Below, one piece after another: positions 1 to 9,626 of a stretch of DNA of 64,000 bases. The DNA comes from Luidia sarsii (taxonomy: Eukaryota; Echinodermata; Asteroidea; Paxillosida; Luidiidae). Under the pieces are notes generated by a model. The model made no database searches and was not told where the DNA came from. It worked only from the letters and a program-made list of their open reading frames with translations. The DNA lies in contig OX465102.1 in the NCBI GenBank assembly GCA_949987565.1, forward strand, positions 16,736,006-16,800,005. The letters are read 5' to 3'. The position numbers were made by a program, and so were the translations under genes. The first letter of the stretch is position 1; the number at the start of each line of letters is the position of its first letter.

Positions 1-2630
1 CTCTCTGCCTCCCCCATCTCTCTCAGCCTCTGTGCCTCCCCCATCTCTCTCAGCCTCTGTGCCTCCCCCATCTCTCTCAGCCTCTGTGCCTCCCTCTCCC
101 CCATCTCTCTCAGCCTCTGTGCCTCCCCATCTCTCTCGGCCTCTGTGCCTCCCCATCTCTCTCAGCCTCTGTGCCTCCCTCTCTCTCTCAGCCTCTGTGC
201 CTCCCCCATCTCTCTCAGCCTCTGTGCCTCCCACATCTCTCTCAGCCTCTGTGCCTCCCCCATCTCTCTCAGCCTCTGTGCCTCCCCATCTCTCTCAGCC
301 TCTGTGCCTCCCCCATCTCTCTCAGCCTCTGTGCCTCCCCCATCTCTCTCAGCCTCTGTGCCTCCCCATCTCTCTCAGCCTCTGTGCCTCCCCATCTCTC
401 TCAGCCTCTCTGCCTCCCCATCTCTCTCAGCCTCTCTGCCTCCCCCATCTCTCTCAGCCTCTGTGCCTCCCCCATCTCTCTCAGCCTCTGTGCCTCCCCC
501 ATCTCTCTCAGCCTCTGTGCCTCCCCCATCTCTCTCAGCCTCTGTGCCTCCCTCTCCCCCATCTCTCTCAGCCTCTGTGCCTCCCATCTCTCTCAGCCTC
601 TGTGCCTCCCCATCTCTCTCAGCCTCTGTGCCTCCCCCATCTCTCTCAGCCTCTGTGCCTCCCCCATCTCTCTCAGCCTCTGTGCCTCCCCCATCTCTCT
701 CAGCCTCTGTGCCTCCCCATCTCTCTCGGCCTCTGTGCCTCCCCATCTCTCTCAGCCTCTGTGCCTCCCCATCTCTCTCAGCCTCTGTGCCTCCCCCATC
801 TCTCTCAGCCTCTGTGCCTCCCCCATCTCTCTCACCCTCTGTGCCTCCCCATCTCTCTCAGCCTCTGTGCCTCCCCCATCTCTCTCAGCCTCTGTGCCTC
901 CCACATCTCTCTCAGCCTCTGTGCCTCCCCATCTCTCTCAGCCTCTGTGCCTCCCCCATCTCTCTCAGCCTCTGTGCCTCCCCATCTCTCTCAGCCTCTG
1001 TGCCTCCCTCTCCCCATCTCTCTCAGCCTCTGTGCCTCCCCATCTCTCTCAGCCTCTGTGCCTCCCCGTCTCTCTCAGCCTCTCTGCCTCCCCCATCTCT
1101 CTCAGCCTCTGTGCCTCCCCGTCTCTCTCAGCCTCTGTGCCTCCCCCATCTCTCTCAGCCTATGTGCCTCCCCATCTCTCTCAGCCTCTGTGCCTCCCCC
1201 ATCTCTCTCAGCCTCTGTGCCTCCCCATGTCTCTCAGCCTCTGTGCCTCCCCCATCTCTCTCAGCCTCTCTGCCTCCCCCATCTCTCTCAGCCTCTCTGC
1301 CTCCCCATCTCTCTCAGCCTCTGTGCCTCCCCGTCTCTCTCAGCCTCTCTGCCTCCCCCATCTCTCTCAGCCTCTGTGCCTCCCCATCTCTCTCAGCCTC
1401 TGTGCCTCCCCCATCTCTCTCAGCCTCTGTGCCACCCTCTCTCTCTCAGCCTCTGTGCCTCCCCCATCTCTCTCAGCCTCTGTGCCTCCCCCATCTCTCT
1501 CAGCCTCTGTGCCTCCCCCATCTCTCTCAGCCTCTGTGCCACCCTCTCTCTCTCAGCCTCTGTGCCTCCCCCATCTCTCTCAGCCTCTGTGCCTCCCCAT
1601 CTCTCTCGGCCTCTGTGCCTCCCCCATCTCTCTCAGCCTCTGTGCCTCCCCCATCTCTCTCAGCCTCTGTGCCACCCTCTCTCTCTCAGCCTCTGTGCCT
1701 CCCCATCTCTCTCAGCCTCTGTGCCTCCCCCATCTCTCTCAGCCTCTGTGCCTCCCCATCTCTCTCAGCCTCTGTGCCTCCCCCATCTCTCTCAGCCTCT
1801 GTGCCTCCCCCATCTCTCTCAGCCTCTGTGCCTCCCCATCTCTCTCAGCCTCTCTGCCTCCCCATCTTTCTGAGCCTCTGTGCCACCCTCTCTCTCTCAG
1901 CCTCTGTGCCTCCCCATCTCTCTCAGCCTCTCTGCCTCCCATGTCTCTCAGCCTCTGTGCCTCCCATGTCTCTCAGCCTCTGTGCCACCCTCTCTCTCTC
2001 AGCCTCTGTGCCTCCCCATCTCTCTCAGCCTCTCTGCCTCCCATGTCTCTCAGCCTCTGTGCCTCCCATGTCTCTCAGCCTCTGTGCCACCCTCTCTATC
2101 TCAGCCTCTGTGCCTCCCATCTCTCTCAGCCTCTGTGCCACCCTCTCTCTCTCAGCCTCTGTGCCTCCCCATCTCTCTCAGCCTCTGTGCCTCCCCATCT
2201 CTCTCAGCCTCTGTGCCTCCCCCATCTCTCTCAGCCTCTGTGCCCCATCTCTCTCAGCCTCTGTGCCTCCCCATGTCTCTCAGCCTCTGTGCCTCCCCAT
2301 CTCTCTCAGCCTCTCTGCCTCCCCATCTCTCTCAGCCTCTGTGCCTCCCCATCTCTCTCAGCCTCTGTGCCTCCCTCTCCCCATCTCTCTCAGCCTCTGT
2401 GCCTCCCATGTCTCTCAGCCTCTGTGCCTCCCTCTCCCCATCTCTCTCAGCCTCTGTGCCTCCCCATCTCTCTCAGCCTCTCTGCCTCCCCATCGTTCTG
2501 AGCCTCTGTGCCTCCCCATGTCTCTCAGCCTCTGTGCCCCCTCTCTCTCAGCCTCTGTGCCTCCACATCTCTCTCAGCCTCTGTGCCCCCTCTCTCTCAG
2601 CCTATCTGCCTTCACATCTCTCTCCCTCTA
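1..2630. repeat. 27-bp pyrimidine-rich minisatellite
   Basis: Tandem copies of a unit close to CATCTCTCTCAGCCTCTG plus TGCCTCCCC, mostly 26-27 bp, fill the window from its left edge, so the array continues outside. Length variants (26, 27, 33 bp) switch the reading frame, and because the unit has no stop codon all three plus frames stay open for hundreds of codons (a PSLSASVPP-type repeat). I read these ORFs as artefacts: composition is homopolymeric, all frames are equally open and there is no flanking unique coding sequence. The strand is almost pure C/T apart from single purines in CAG, CAT and GTG. Confidence 0.95.
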
Positions 2631-3115
2631 TACCTCCCCACTCCCTCAGCCTCTCTGCCTCCCCCTCTCTCTCTCGTTCTCTCTCTCTCTCTCTCTCTCT
2701 CAGCTTCCCCTCTCTCTTCGCCTCCCCTTTCTCTCAGCCTCTCTACCTCCCCGATCTCTCTGCCTCCCCTATTTCTCCCTCCCTCTCACCCTTCCTCCCT
2801 CTCCCCTCCTTCCCCCCGCCCTCTCGGTCCCTCTCCCTCCTGTCTCCTCTTTCTCTCTTTATCCCTCTCCACCTCTCCCCCGCCCCTCTCCTTCTCCCTC
2901 CCCTCACTCTATCTCTCCCCTCTACTCGCTCTCCCTATCTCTTTCGATTTCCGTCTCTCTCTCTCCACCCCATCTCTCTCTATCTCTCTCCACCGCCCTC
3001 TCTATCTCTCTCTCCCTTCACCCACACCCTCCCTCAACATTGTCTCTCTCTTTCCCCATCTCTCTCCCCCATCCCCCCCACTCTCCCTCTCCACCTGTCC
3101 CCACCACAACATTCT
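2631..3115. repeat. degenerate CT-rich low-complexity tract
   Basis: The right edge of the 27-bp array decays into irregular CTCT/CCCT polypyrimidine sequence with no fixed period before unique sequence starts near 3116. Confidence 0.85.
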
Positions 3116-3379
3116 CTGGTAGGGAACAGAGAGAGAGAACGGAACATCACCTAACCCGTCCGCGACCCTCCCATTGGTCCTTGATCCACCCCGACAACCC
3201 CCACCCAGGCTTCAATTAAAAAAGGGGCCACCTCTACAGAGTAGAAGAGGGGGCGACCTGAAAACCGTCTCAAGGTCCGCTGATTCCCCGTTGTCTGTGG
3301 CATTCCCTGGCAAATTATAAAAAACCCGGGACTAATCGGTGCGAGTTATGTTCTCCGCGGTTCTTTCAACACGAGGACA
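3116..3379. other. unique sequence, no gene seen
   Basis: Mixed-composition sequence between the CT tract and a GA microsatellite. I see no exon, RNA gene or repeat here. Confidence 0.5.
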
Positions 3380-3432
3380 TAGAGAGAGGGAGGGAAGAGA
3401 GAGATCGAGAGAGAGAGAGAGAGAGAGAGATC
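3380..3432. repeat. GA microsatellite
   Basis: An interrupted (GA)n run, purine-rich on the plus strand. Confidence 0.85.
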
Positions 3433-3684
3433 AAAGATGTAAAGAAACTGTGCGCGTCACAAGAAAGTAATGACGACACGGGGAACGCCGCTCGCAAGTA
3501 CAAGTAAGTATGAGCCGAGATCCCGCGGGTGCGTGTCCCATAAGGCCGATGCACGACGGTTCTCATTTAGTGGTGGGGTTGTCGTATTTGCAGGCGACCC
3601 CCGAAATAGTTCAAAATGGGCAAGACTGGTTTGGGGAAAATGTTCCTTGTCTTCAGGATGATTGGGCGCACTGGAATGTATGTT

Positions 3685-3725
3685 CAATGAATTACATTCT
3701 CCATCCCCGACGCAAACATCATGTT
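3685..3725 (+). repeat. SINE-tail fragment
   Basis: The motif GAATTACATTC followed by CGACGCAAACATC recurs at the 3' end of the tRNA-like SINE near 8375-8405, so this is probably a truncated copy of the same tail. Confidence 0.45.
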
Positions 3726-5043
3726 ACATCTGTGATGGAACATCTGTGATTGAACGTGTGTGGCTAAAGCACCAAGGATCTTTGGATGTTTGGTTGTTTT
3801 TTTTCCTCCTCAGAGAGCCAACGTGGGTTAAACGATTATCTCTTTTTGTTTAGAGGATGAATGGACGAGAGAGAAAAATAGCAACAGCAGATTAGCGTTA
3901 CTGTTATATCATGACCTGGCTTTGGGGCGCATCTTGCCCGTACCAATTCGACGGGCGACTCACCCATGCCCACTCGGCCTGCATGCGTGAATGTGCTTTC
4001 TCCACGCTTAGGCCTGTCCAGCATAGCAGATGTTAGCCTGTCTATTACTTTCCCCGTGTTACGTTTGTATAGCAGGCAAACAATTTTAACGTTGTCTGGT
4101 CGTGTTAATGATTGAATGCCTTCCAAGAAAAGGGGCAGTTTCGAGGTATGGGCGTTCGTTGCAAATTTGCATAATAACGAAGCCTTGCTGGCTGAATTTT
4201 GTGGGGTGGCTTTGGTAGTTCGCTTTAAGGGCTAGGGTTTTACCAGAGGCATCTAAGATTCTAAAGTCTCAGTCCAGTCGAGACCAGAATAGGTCGGGGA
4301 AAGGTATAACAAGCGATTTATAGACGCCTGTGTATGGTTTTTTCTTTTTTGCTGCCAACATTTTCCTACGTACATTTATAGCCACAAGGTTTTCTAGAGT
4401 CTTTTGTTTAATCCTGCAGGTGCAGGTCAGGTGAATTACAACAGAACATTTTCTTTGAATTCGGAACCATAGACATTGTTTTGTCATAGCTATTAAAAAT
4501 TAATTAAAATTTATGAATTAAAATTAATTTTAGTCAGGAAGCAGTTTACAACAATTTTGGTATATCACTTAAAATTTAATGAATGATGAATAAACTCCGA
4601 ACCAGCTACATCTGACTGGTCTATCGGCAAGCTTTTACCCAGAAAAGAATGTGTATGTTTCCCGTGTTATAATGCGTGCAAAGACGTCGTAGGAAGAAAG
4701 CATTATTTTTAAGAGTAGACCACAGGTGATTCTGCGCCTAATAATTATACATGAGCGCTACATGTAGGAGCGCTACTCACGTAGCACTCCGTGCATTGAG
4801 CTGAGATGGCCAACAAACAATGAGTGGGCATTCACCACATTTCAATAAAATCATGCCGATGCGTACATTTCAAGTCATGCTAAGATGGATTTCGCCAACG
4901 TTTCATCATTTTTTGGCATCCCGCGTGACCTCGAGATATATAACAGGACCGACATAATTATGACGCTTAACCACCGTCGTTGAGCCATGCTGGTACCCCG
5001 TACATTGTGTGGGGACTATACAAGGACGTGCTTTGTAAACCAG
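3726..5043. other. no recognisable gene
   Basis: Short ORFs only, none resembling a known family. A fragment GTCAGGAAGCAGTTTACAAC near 4532 resembles the outer arm of the snapback MITE family described at 10021. Otherwise nothing is seen. Confidence 0.5.
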
Positions 5044-5205
5044 CGTAGGTTAGGCTTAGGGCGCTACGGTTAGGGTTAGGGTTACGGTTAGAGTTAGAGT
5101 TTGGTTAGCGTTACTGAAAGAGTTAGGATTAGGATTAGGATTAGGGTTAGGTTCAGGATTAGGGTTGTTAGGGTTAGGATTAGGATAAGGGCTAGGGTTG
5201 TTTCG
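5044..5205. repeat. degenerate telomere-like repeats
   Basis: Imperfect TTAGGG-type hexamers (GGTTAGGGTTAGGG, GGATTAGGATTAGG, with single-base variants) run for about 160 bp. They look like an old interstitial telomeric tract, or a minisatellite of the same unit, rather than an active chromosome end, since unique sequence continues on both sides. Confidence 0.75.
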
Positions 5206-5569
5206 TGCTTGTGCCTCTAACTACCTGAGAAATTAATGAATGAATGGGGAGGCCCTAGCAAAACCTGGCTTCGCGCATGCGCACTTATAGCTTAGCCACG
5301 GTGGTTAAGTGTCATACGTCGTGACGCTTATATGCCTCTGACCTCGTGTATGTAGGACGTCTGCGTCATATGAGACTACACAGAAATGCTGTTTGAATAA
5401 AATGTCAAATGAGAAGGCTAGGAACACGACGGCTTTTGTGCAGACTATAGCCGGCGGTGAAATTCATTTTTACTACGTACGAGAACGGATAAACCACTTG
5501 GCCCTATTAATAAACTGCCCACTGACTTAATGACCACAATGCAAAGTCTAAAAAAAAAAGTTAAGGAAG

Positions 5570-5697
5570 AGAGATTGACGTTTCGATTCTATCAGAACCA
5601 TTGATTCTCGAAGGATTGAAACGTTAGGCCTTCTTTCTCAATGCCATTCTGCCTTTAAGGTCCTGTTAGGATCGAAACGTCAGGCCCTCTAAATGTT
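5570..5697. mobile_element. GTTTCGATCC snapback MITE, decayed copy
   Basis: GACGTTTCGAT on the left and ATCGAAACGTCAGGCC on the right form imperfect inverted arms, matching the family seen cleanly at 10071 and 54060. Confidence 0.6.
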
Positions 5698-6040
5698 TGA
5701 GGAACACAAAATGTGGGAGGGTAACTACAATGTCTTCCCGAGGGGCCAAATTTGCAAGAGTGAATCGCCTCTGTTGGAATCAGATGAGATGCCAACATGG
5801 CGACTGTCGCATGGTACAAATCACATCGTTTCCAATATGGGACGATTAAGCTGCTTATGGTGTGTATGGTACCTGTATATGGTGAACGTTTCAAGGTAAG
5901 CAAGTACGAGTCGTCACGGGCATTTGGACGTCCGTTTTAATAATAATGTTAACACGAGAGGGCGCTGTTCGTAAGTTGCGCTAAAAATGCACGACGCATA
6001 AAAATAATAATAATCACCGAGAGGATAAACCCACAACAAC

Positions 6041-6487
6041 TGTGACCTGGCACAGCGACATGAGGAATATCCCACCAAAACACTTTTCGAGTAAACAACG
6101 CCTGAAGTCAAAGTATTTTCTCAATTCGATAAAAAAAAATAATAATGTATTGGAGGATATTATGTCCAAAGGATTTTTCCGAAATCCGTCTCTAAATGTT
6201 GAACAAAAAACCCGAGGATTCCGGGGGAGTGTTTGTGTACTGTTTTCATGAAAATGAAAAGTTCCTGCCTTTTTGAATGGCCGCTTTCGAGGAGTTAGAA
6301 TGGCGCTTCTTTATTGTGTCTGGTACCAAATGAACGAGCGAAGCCCCCTTGTACTATTTACAACAAAGTTCACACGGAAATAATTTTGATATCATTTGAA
6401 AGCTAATGGTATACTCTTTCACATCATTAGAAAATCTCAAAATCTCTAAAGTGGGGGTTATTCCTCATTATGCTGTGCCGGGTCACA
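6041..6487 (+). mobile_element. 447-bp MITE, copy A of a head-to-head pair
   Basis: The element starts TGTGACCTGGCACAGC and ends GCTGTGCCGGGTCACA, so it has its own terminal inverted repeats of about 30 bp (continuing into ATGAGGAAT / ATTCCTCAT). No ORF of note lies inside. It is an approximate reverse complement of copy B. Confidence 0.8.
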
Positions 6488-6574
6488 ATTGCATCGGCAG
6501 TGAGTGGAGCTTTTGATCCCATCGGGTCAACCGATAACAGCGGGGCGAGTTCGTTACCGGAGGCTAAGATTATA
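6488..6574. other. spacer between paired MITEs
   Basis: Unique 87-bp spacer separating the two inverted MITE copies. Confidence 0.7.
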
Positions 6575-7045
6575 TGTGACCCGGCACAGCATAATGAAGG
6601 TTAAACCTCGCTTTGGAGATTTTGAGATTTTCTAATGATGTGAAAGAGTATACCATTATAGCTTTCAAATGATATCAAAATTATTTCCGTGTGAAACTTT
6701 GTTGTAAATAGTACAAGGGAACTTCGCTCGTTCATTTGGTACCAAAACAATATAGTATCACCATTCTAAATCCTCGAAAGCGGCCATTCAAAAAGGCAGG
6801 AACTTTACATTTTCATGAAAACAGTACACAAACCCTCCCCGAAATCCTCGTTTTTTTTCAACACTTAAAGACGGATTTCGGAAAAATCCTTTGGACATAA
6901 CATCCTCTTATACATTAACTTTCCGAAAATACAAAATAACAAAAATTGGTTTTTAATCGAATTGAGAAGATACTTTGACTTCAGGCGTTGTTTACTGGAA
7001 AAGTGTTTTGGTGGGATATTCCTCATGTCGCTGTGCCGGGTCACA
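6575..7045 (-). mobile_element. 471-bp MITE, copy B of a head-to-head pair
   Basis: Inverted copy of 6041-6487, with the same TGTGACCCGGCACAGC termini. It is flanked by TATA on the left and TAT on the right, which would fit a TA-type target duplication. Small indels separate the arms. Confidence 0.8.
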
Positions 7046-7349
7046 TATCACTGACATATTATTTCAAAAAGGTGAACCCGGTGGAGGATATTGTTCTAAC
7101 TGAATGGTCAAGCTCAGGTGACCACTGCAGTTCGCTACATGAATTTTGTTGGAATAGCCAACAGCCCTAAACAGTCCAAGGCCTTTGACGATGATTAATG
7201 AAGGCTATTATTTTGTCCCACCAAACGACCACCATTCATCGACGGAGCACGGCCCGTTTGTTCACGTTTTTTCCGTGACGAGGATTCTTGAAGGGCCGTC
7301 CCCACTGTAGGGTCTTTGCGCGCGTCATCGTTGAGGGCGCTATTGAATA
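7046..7349. other. no recognisable gene
   Basis: Intervening sequence between two foldback structures. Nothing supported. Confidence 0.5.
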
Positions 7350-7862
7350 TCATCAGGGGTGCAGAACACTAAATACTAGAGCTCCCATTGAACACTGTAC
7401 AAAAACACTCACTTTCAAAGCCAATTATCCCATGCCCAAAAGTCTCTCAGTTCTTGTAGCTATACTTAAAATTGTAGTTTGGACCTTCATCTCTCAGATT
7501 CTTTTCAATTTTAGTGCTCCTAGCCGATTATATTTTTTGCTAATTACCCCCCAAATCTGGCTTTAAATGTGGCCCTATTTGGCTGTGGAAGTGGAGGGGT
7601 CCATCCCAAAATCCTTGCAGAAATTCGGCTTGGACGGCTACACATTTTGGGGGTGTTTTTTTCTGGTGGTAATTAGCAAAAAATCTAATCGGCTAAGAGC
7701 ACTAAAAGTGAAAAGAATCTGAGAGATGAAGGTCCAAACTACAATTTTAAGTATAGCTACAAGAACTGAGAGACTTTTGGGCATGGGATAATTGGCTTTG
7801 AAAGTGAGTGCTTTTGTACAGTGTTCAATGGGAGCTCTATTTAGTGTTCTGCGCCCATCAAC
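7350..7862. mobile_element. foldback element with ~200-bp arms
   Basis: The left arm (about 7350-7560) and right arm (about 7662-7862) are near-perfect reverse complements, for example GCAGAACACTAAATA on the left and TATTTAGTGTTCTGC on the right. The unpaired centre is about 100 bp (TGTGGCCCTATTTGGCTG...). The centre is itself related to sequence at 60557-60672. Possibly a non-autonomous DNA transposon. Confidence 0.8.
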
Positions 7863-8208
7863 GCGAGGACATCAGACGACTAGGCGTTCCGGGGATCGGA
7901 GCAGATCGGACATCAACTCGAAAAACGCTACTTGCATGACGATCGAGTTGCACTGGCCTACTCATGCGCCCTGCCTCCGAGTATGGCGGCCCTCGGATAC
8001 TTTCCTTTGCCTCATATCTCGTATCCATCTCCCTCGAAAGCATGTTGACCTTAATTAGCCTCTCACTGTCTCAGTCTTCCGGTTCGAAGACGGAATTCTA
8101 TTTTTTTTTTTAGTCCCATTATGCAGGTTGAAATTTAACGAATCGGACCAGGTGCCTGAGCAGAAGTGCTCAGCCCAAGTCAAAGCCATTACCGAAAGCA
8201 ACACGACC

Positions 8209-8410
8209 AGCTCAGTGGTCAAGTGGTTTTAAAAGACGTCTGCACCAGAGAGCTGGAGTCGCGGATTCGAATCCCGCCGGCGCTGCTAGCTGCCTGAAAG
8301 TTTTCATCAGGCATCGGACAACCCACTGAGCACTCAAGTGTTTATCACGTCTAGCTGGCAGGGCCAACTCTCATTGAATTACATTCACCTCGACGCAAAC
8401 ATCGTTTTTA
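8209..8410 (+). mobile_element. tRNA-derived SINE
   Basis: AGCTCAGTGGTCAAG resembles a pol III A box and GGATTCGAATCCC resembles a B box, spaced as in a tRNA with a long variable region. The body runs to GCAAACATCG and ends in an A-rich stretch. The tail recurs at 3685. A true tRNA is unlikely because the acceptor and anticodon stems do not close. Confidence 0.65.
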
Positions 8411-9424
8411 TATCTAAAAAGAAAACAAAATCAGGCGGTTGTGTAACTTGTGAACTTCAATACGCTGTCCGATGTGTAACTTCTTTTTAATCAGTCTGTC
8501 ACGTCCACTTAAAGGGGCCGTGTGAGGGCGCTAGACCTTGTGACCGGTTTGCATTTGCGGTCGTTATTGTCTCTGACATCGTCTTCGCTCTAACAACACT
8601 TCGCTATTCCTTACCTGTTCAAAGATAATTTGCAGACATAAATTGATGTTGATGAAATGAAATAATTTCTGAATCAGTCTGGGTGACTAATATACTGATA
8701 ACCAACCAAGCGACTGCTGTCATTTCTCGAGTTTTTGTATCACCCCACGTGATGATTATCCCATTACTTTGTCTGACTCATCTGGAGCCTCACTGAGAAA
8801 ACACTATGTCGTCTGCTACATTTTGATGACCGAAGACTCATAAACTTGTCACAGTCATTCTACCATTTTCAGAAATAGTTATTCATTCACGAAGCTAAAG
8901 AGTAAAGGTAGGAGATATTTTCGACTGATTAGTAAACTAAAAGACGTGAATACAAACAGATATAAATGAAATGATAACGCTCACTGATAATGGATATGTT
9001 TGCAGTAAAATGAAGAAACGTAAACTGTTACGCTAGAACAAAAACAGCAGAACAAGTCTATTATATCCTGCGGTTATCTCAACTAGCGGGTTAAAAATAG
9101 TGTCACACATCGCGCACGATCGGGGTTGAACAGGGTGATTCCTTGTGAAACAGTCTACAAACCTTAGGGTTTTAACATCTAGAGTGTATTCGATTTGACT
9201 CCGGTAAGTACACGCTTGGAATTGTTGATGAAATACTCGTCATTTCGTCAGAGCACGTGAGAAAGAAGTGCGTTTCTGGGGGGCATGCAGTGACTGTCGA
9301 ACCCGTGCTCTTCACGTACGCAATATTATTACTAGCGTACAGTAAGTCCGTGTATGCAGAAAACACACGGCCGGGTGGTTTATTTGTGACGCCCGCAGTT
9401 GCAGCTGATATCGCCCAAACAAAC
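8411..9424. other. 5' flank of TBC gene
   Basis: No exon recognised. An in-frame open stretch begins with an ATG at 9257, but the ATG at 9425 has the better context (AACATGG) and starts a conserved-looking protein. The promoter would lie here; I cannot point to a TATA box. Confidence 0.4.
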
Positions 9425-9626
9425 ATGGCGGAGTATCTGACGAGATCGTGCAGCTTCGACTCGTCCTTTGAGCAGATCCTGCCGCCCGAGCAGTGGCTGA
9501 TCTACCTCAGCGACGACTCGGACATCAGGCGGGGCCCCAAGCTGGACCGGGCCACCTTCCAGGGGTTCTTGGACGCCGACGGGAGGCTGGTCGACGTGCA
9601 GAGCTTTCGCCAGTCCGTCTTCCGAG
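9425..9626 (+). CDS. TBC gene exon 1
   Basis: Encodes MAEYLTRSCSFDSS through QSVFR and the first base of a Gly codon. The donor is GTGAGA. It is GC-rich relative to the introns and includes PPEQWLIYL and FLDADGRLVD, the pre-TBC region. Confidence 0.88.

Noticed and set aside
1..3115. CRISPR array
   Set aside because: Contiguous tandem units without unique spacers, in a eukaryotic context.
32..3219. Very long plus-strand ORFs (up to over 1000 codons)
   Set aside because: All three frames are open because the repeat unit lacks stops; no unique domain or splice context.
3836..4126. 96-codon minus ORF
   Set aside because: No recognisable family, no splice or neighbour support.
9257..9424. N-terminal extension of the TBC protein from an upstream ATG
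   Set aside because: Open but of different character, and the ATG at 9425 has better context; could be 5' UTR.
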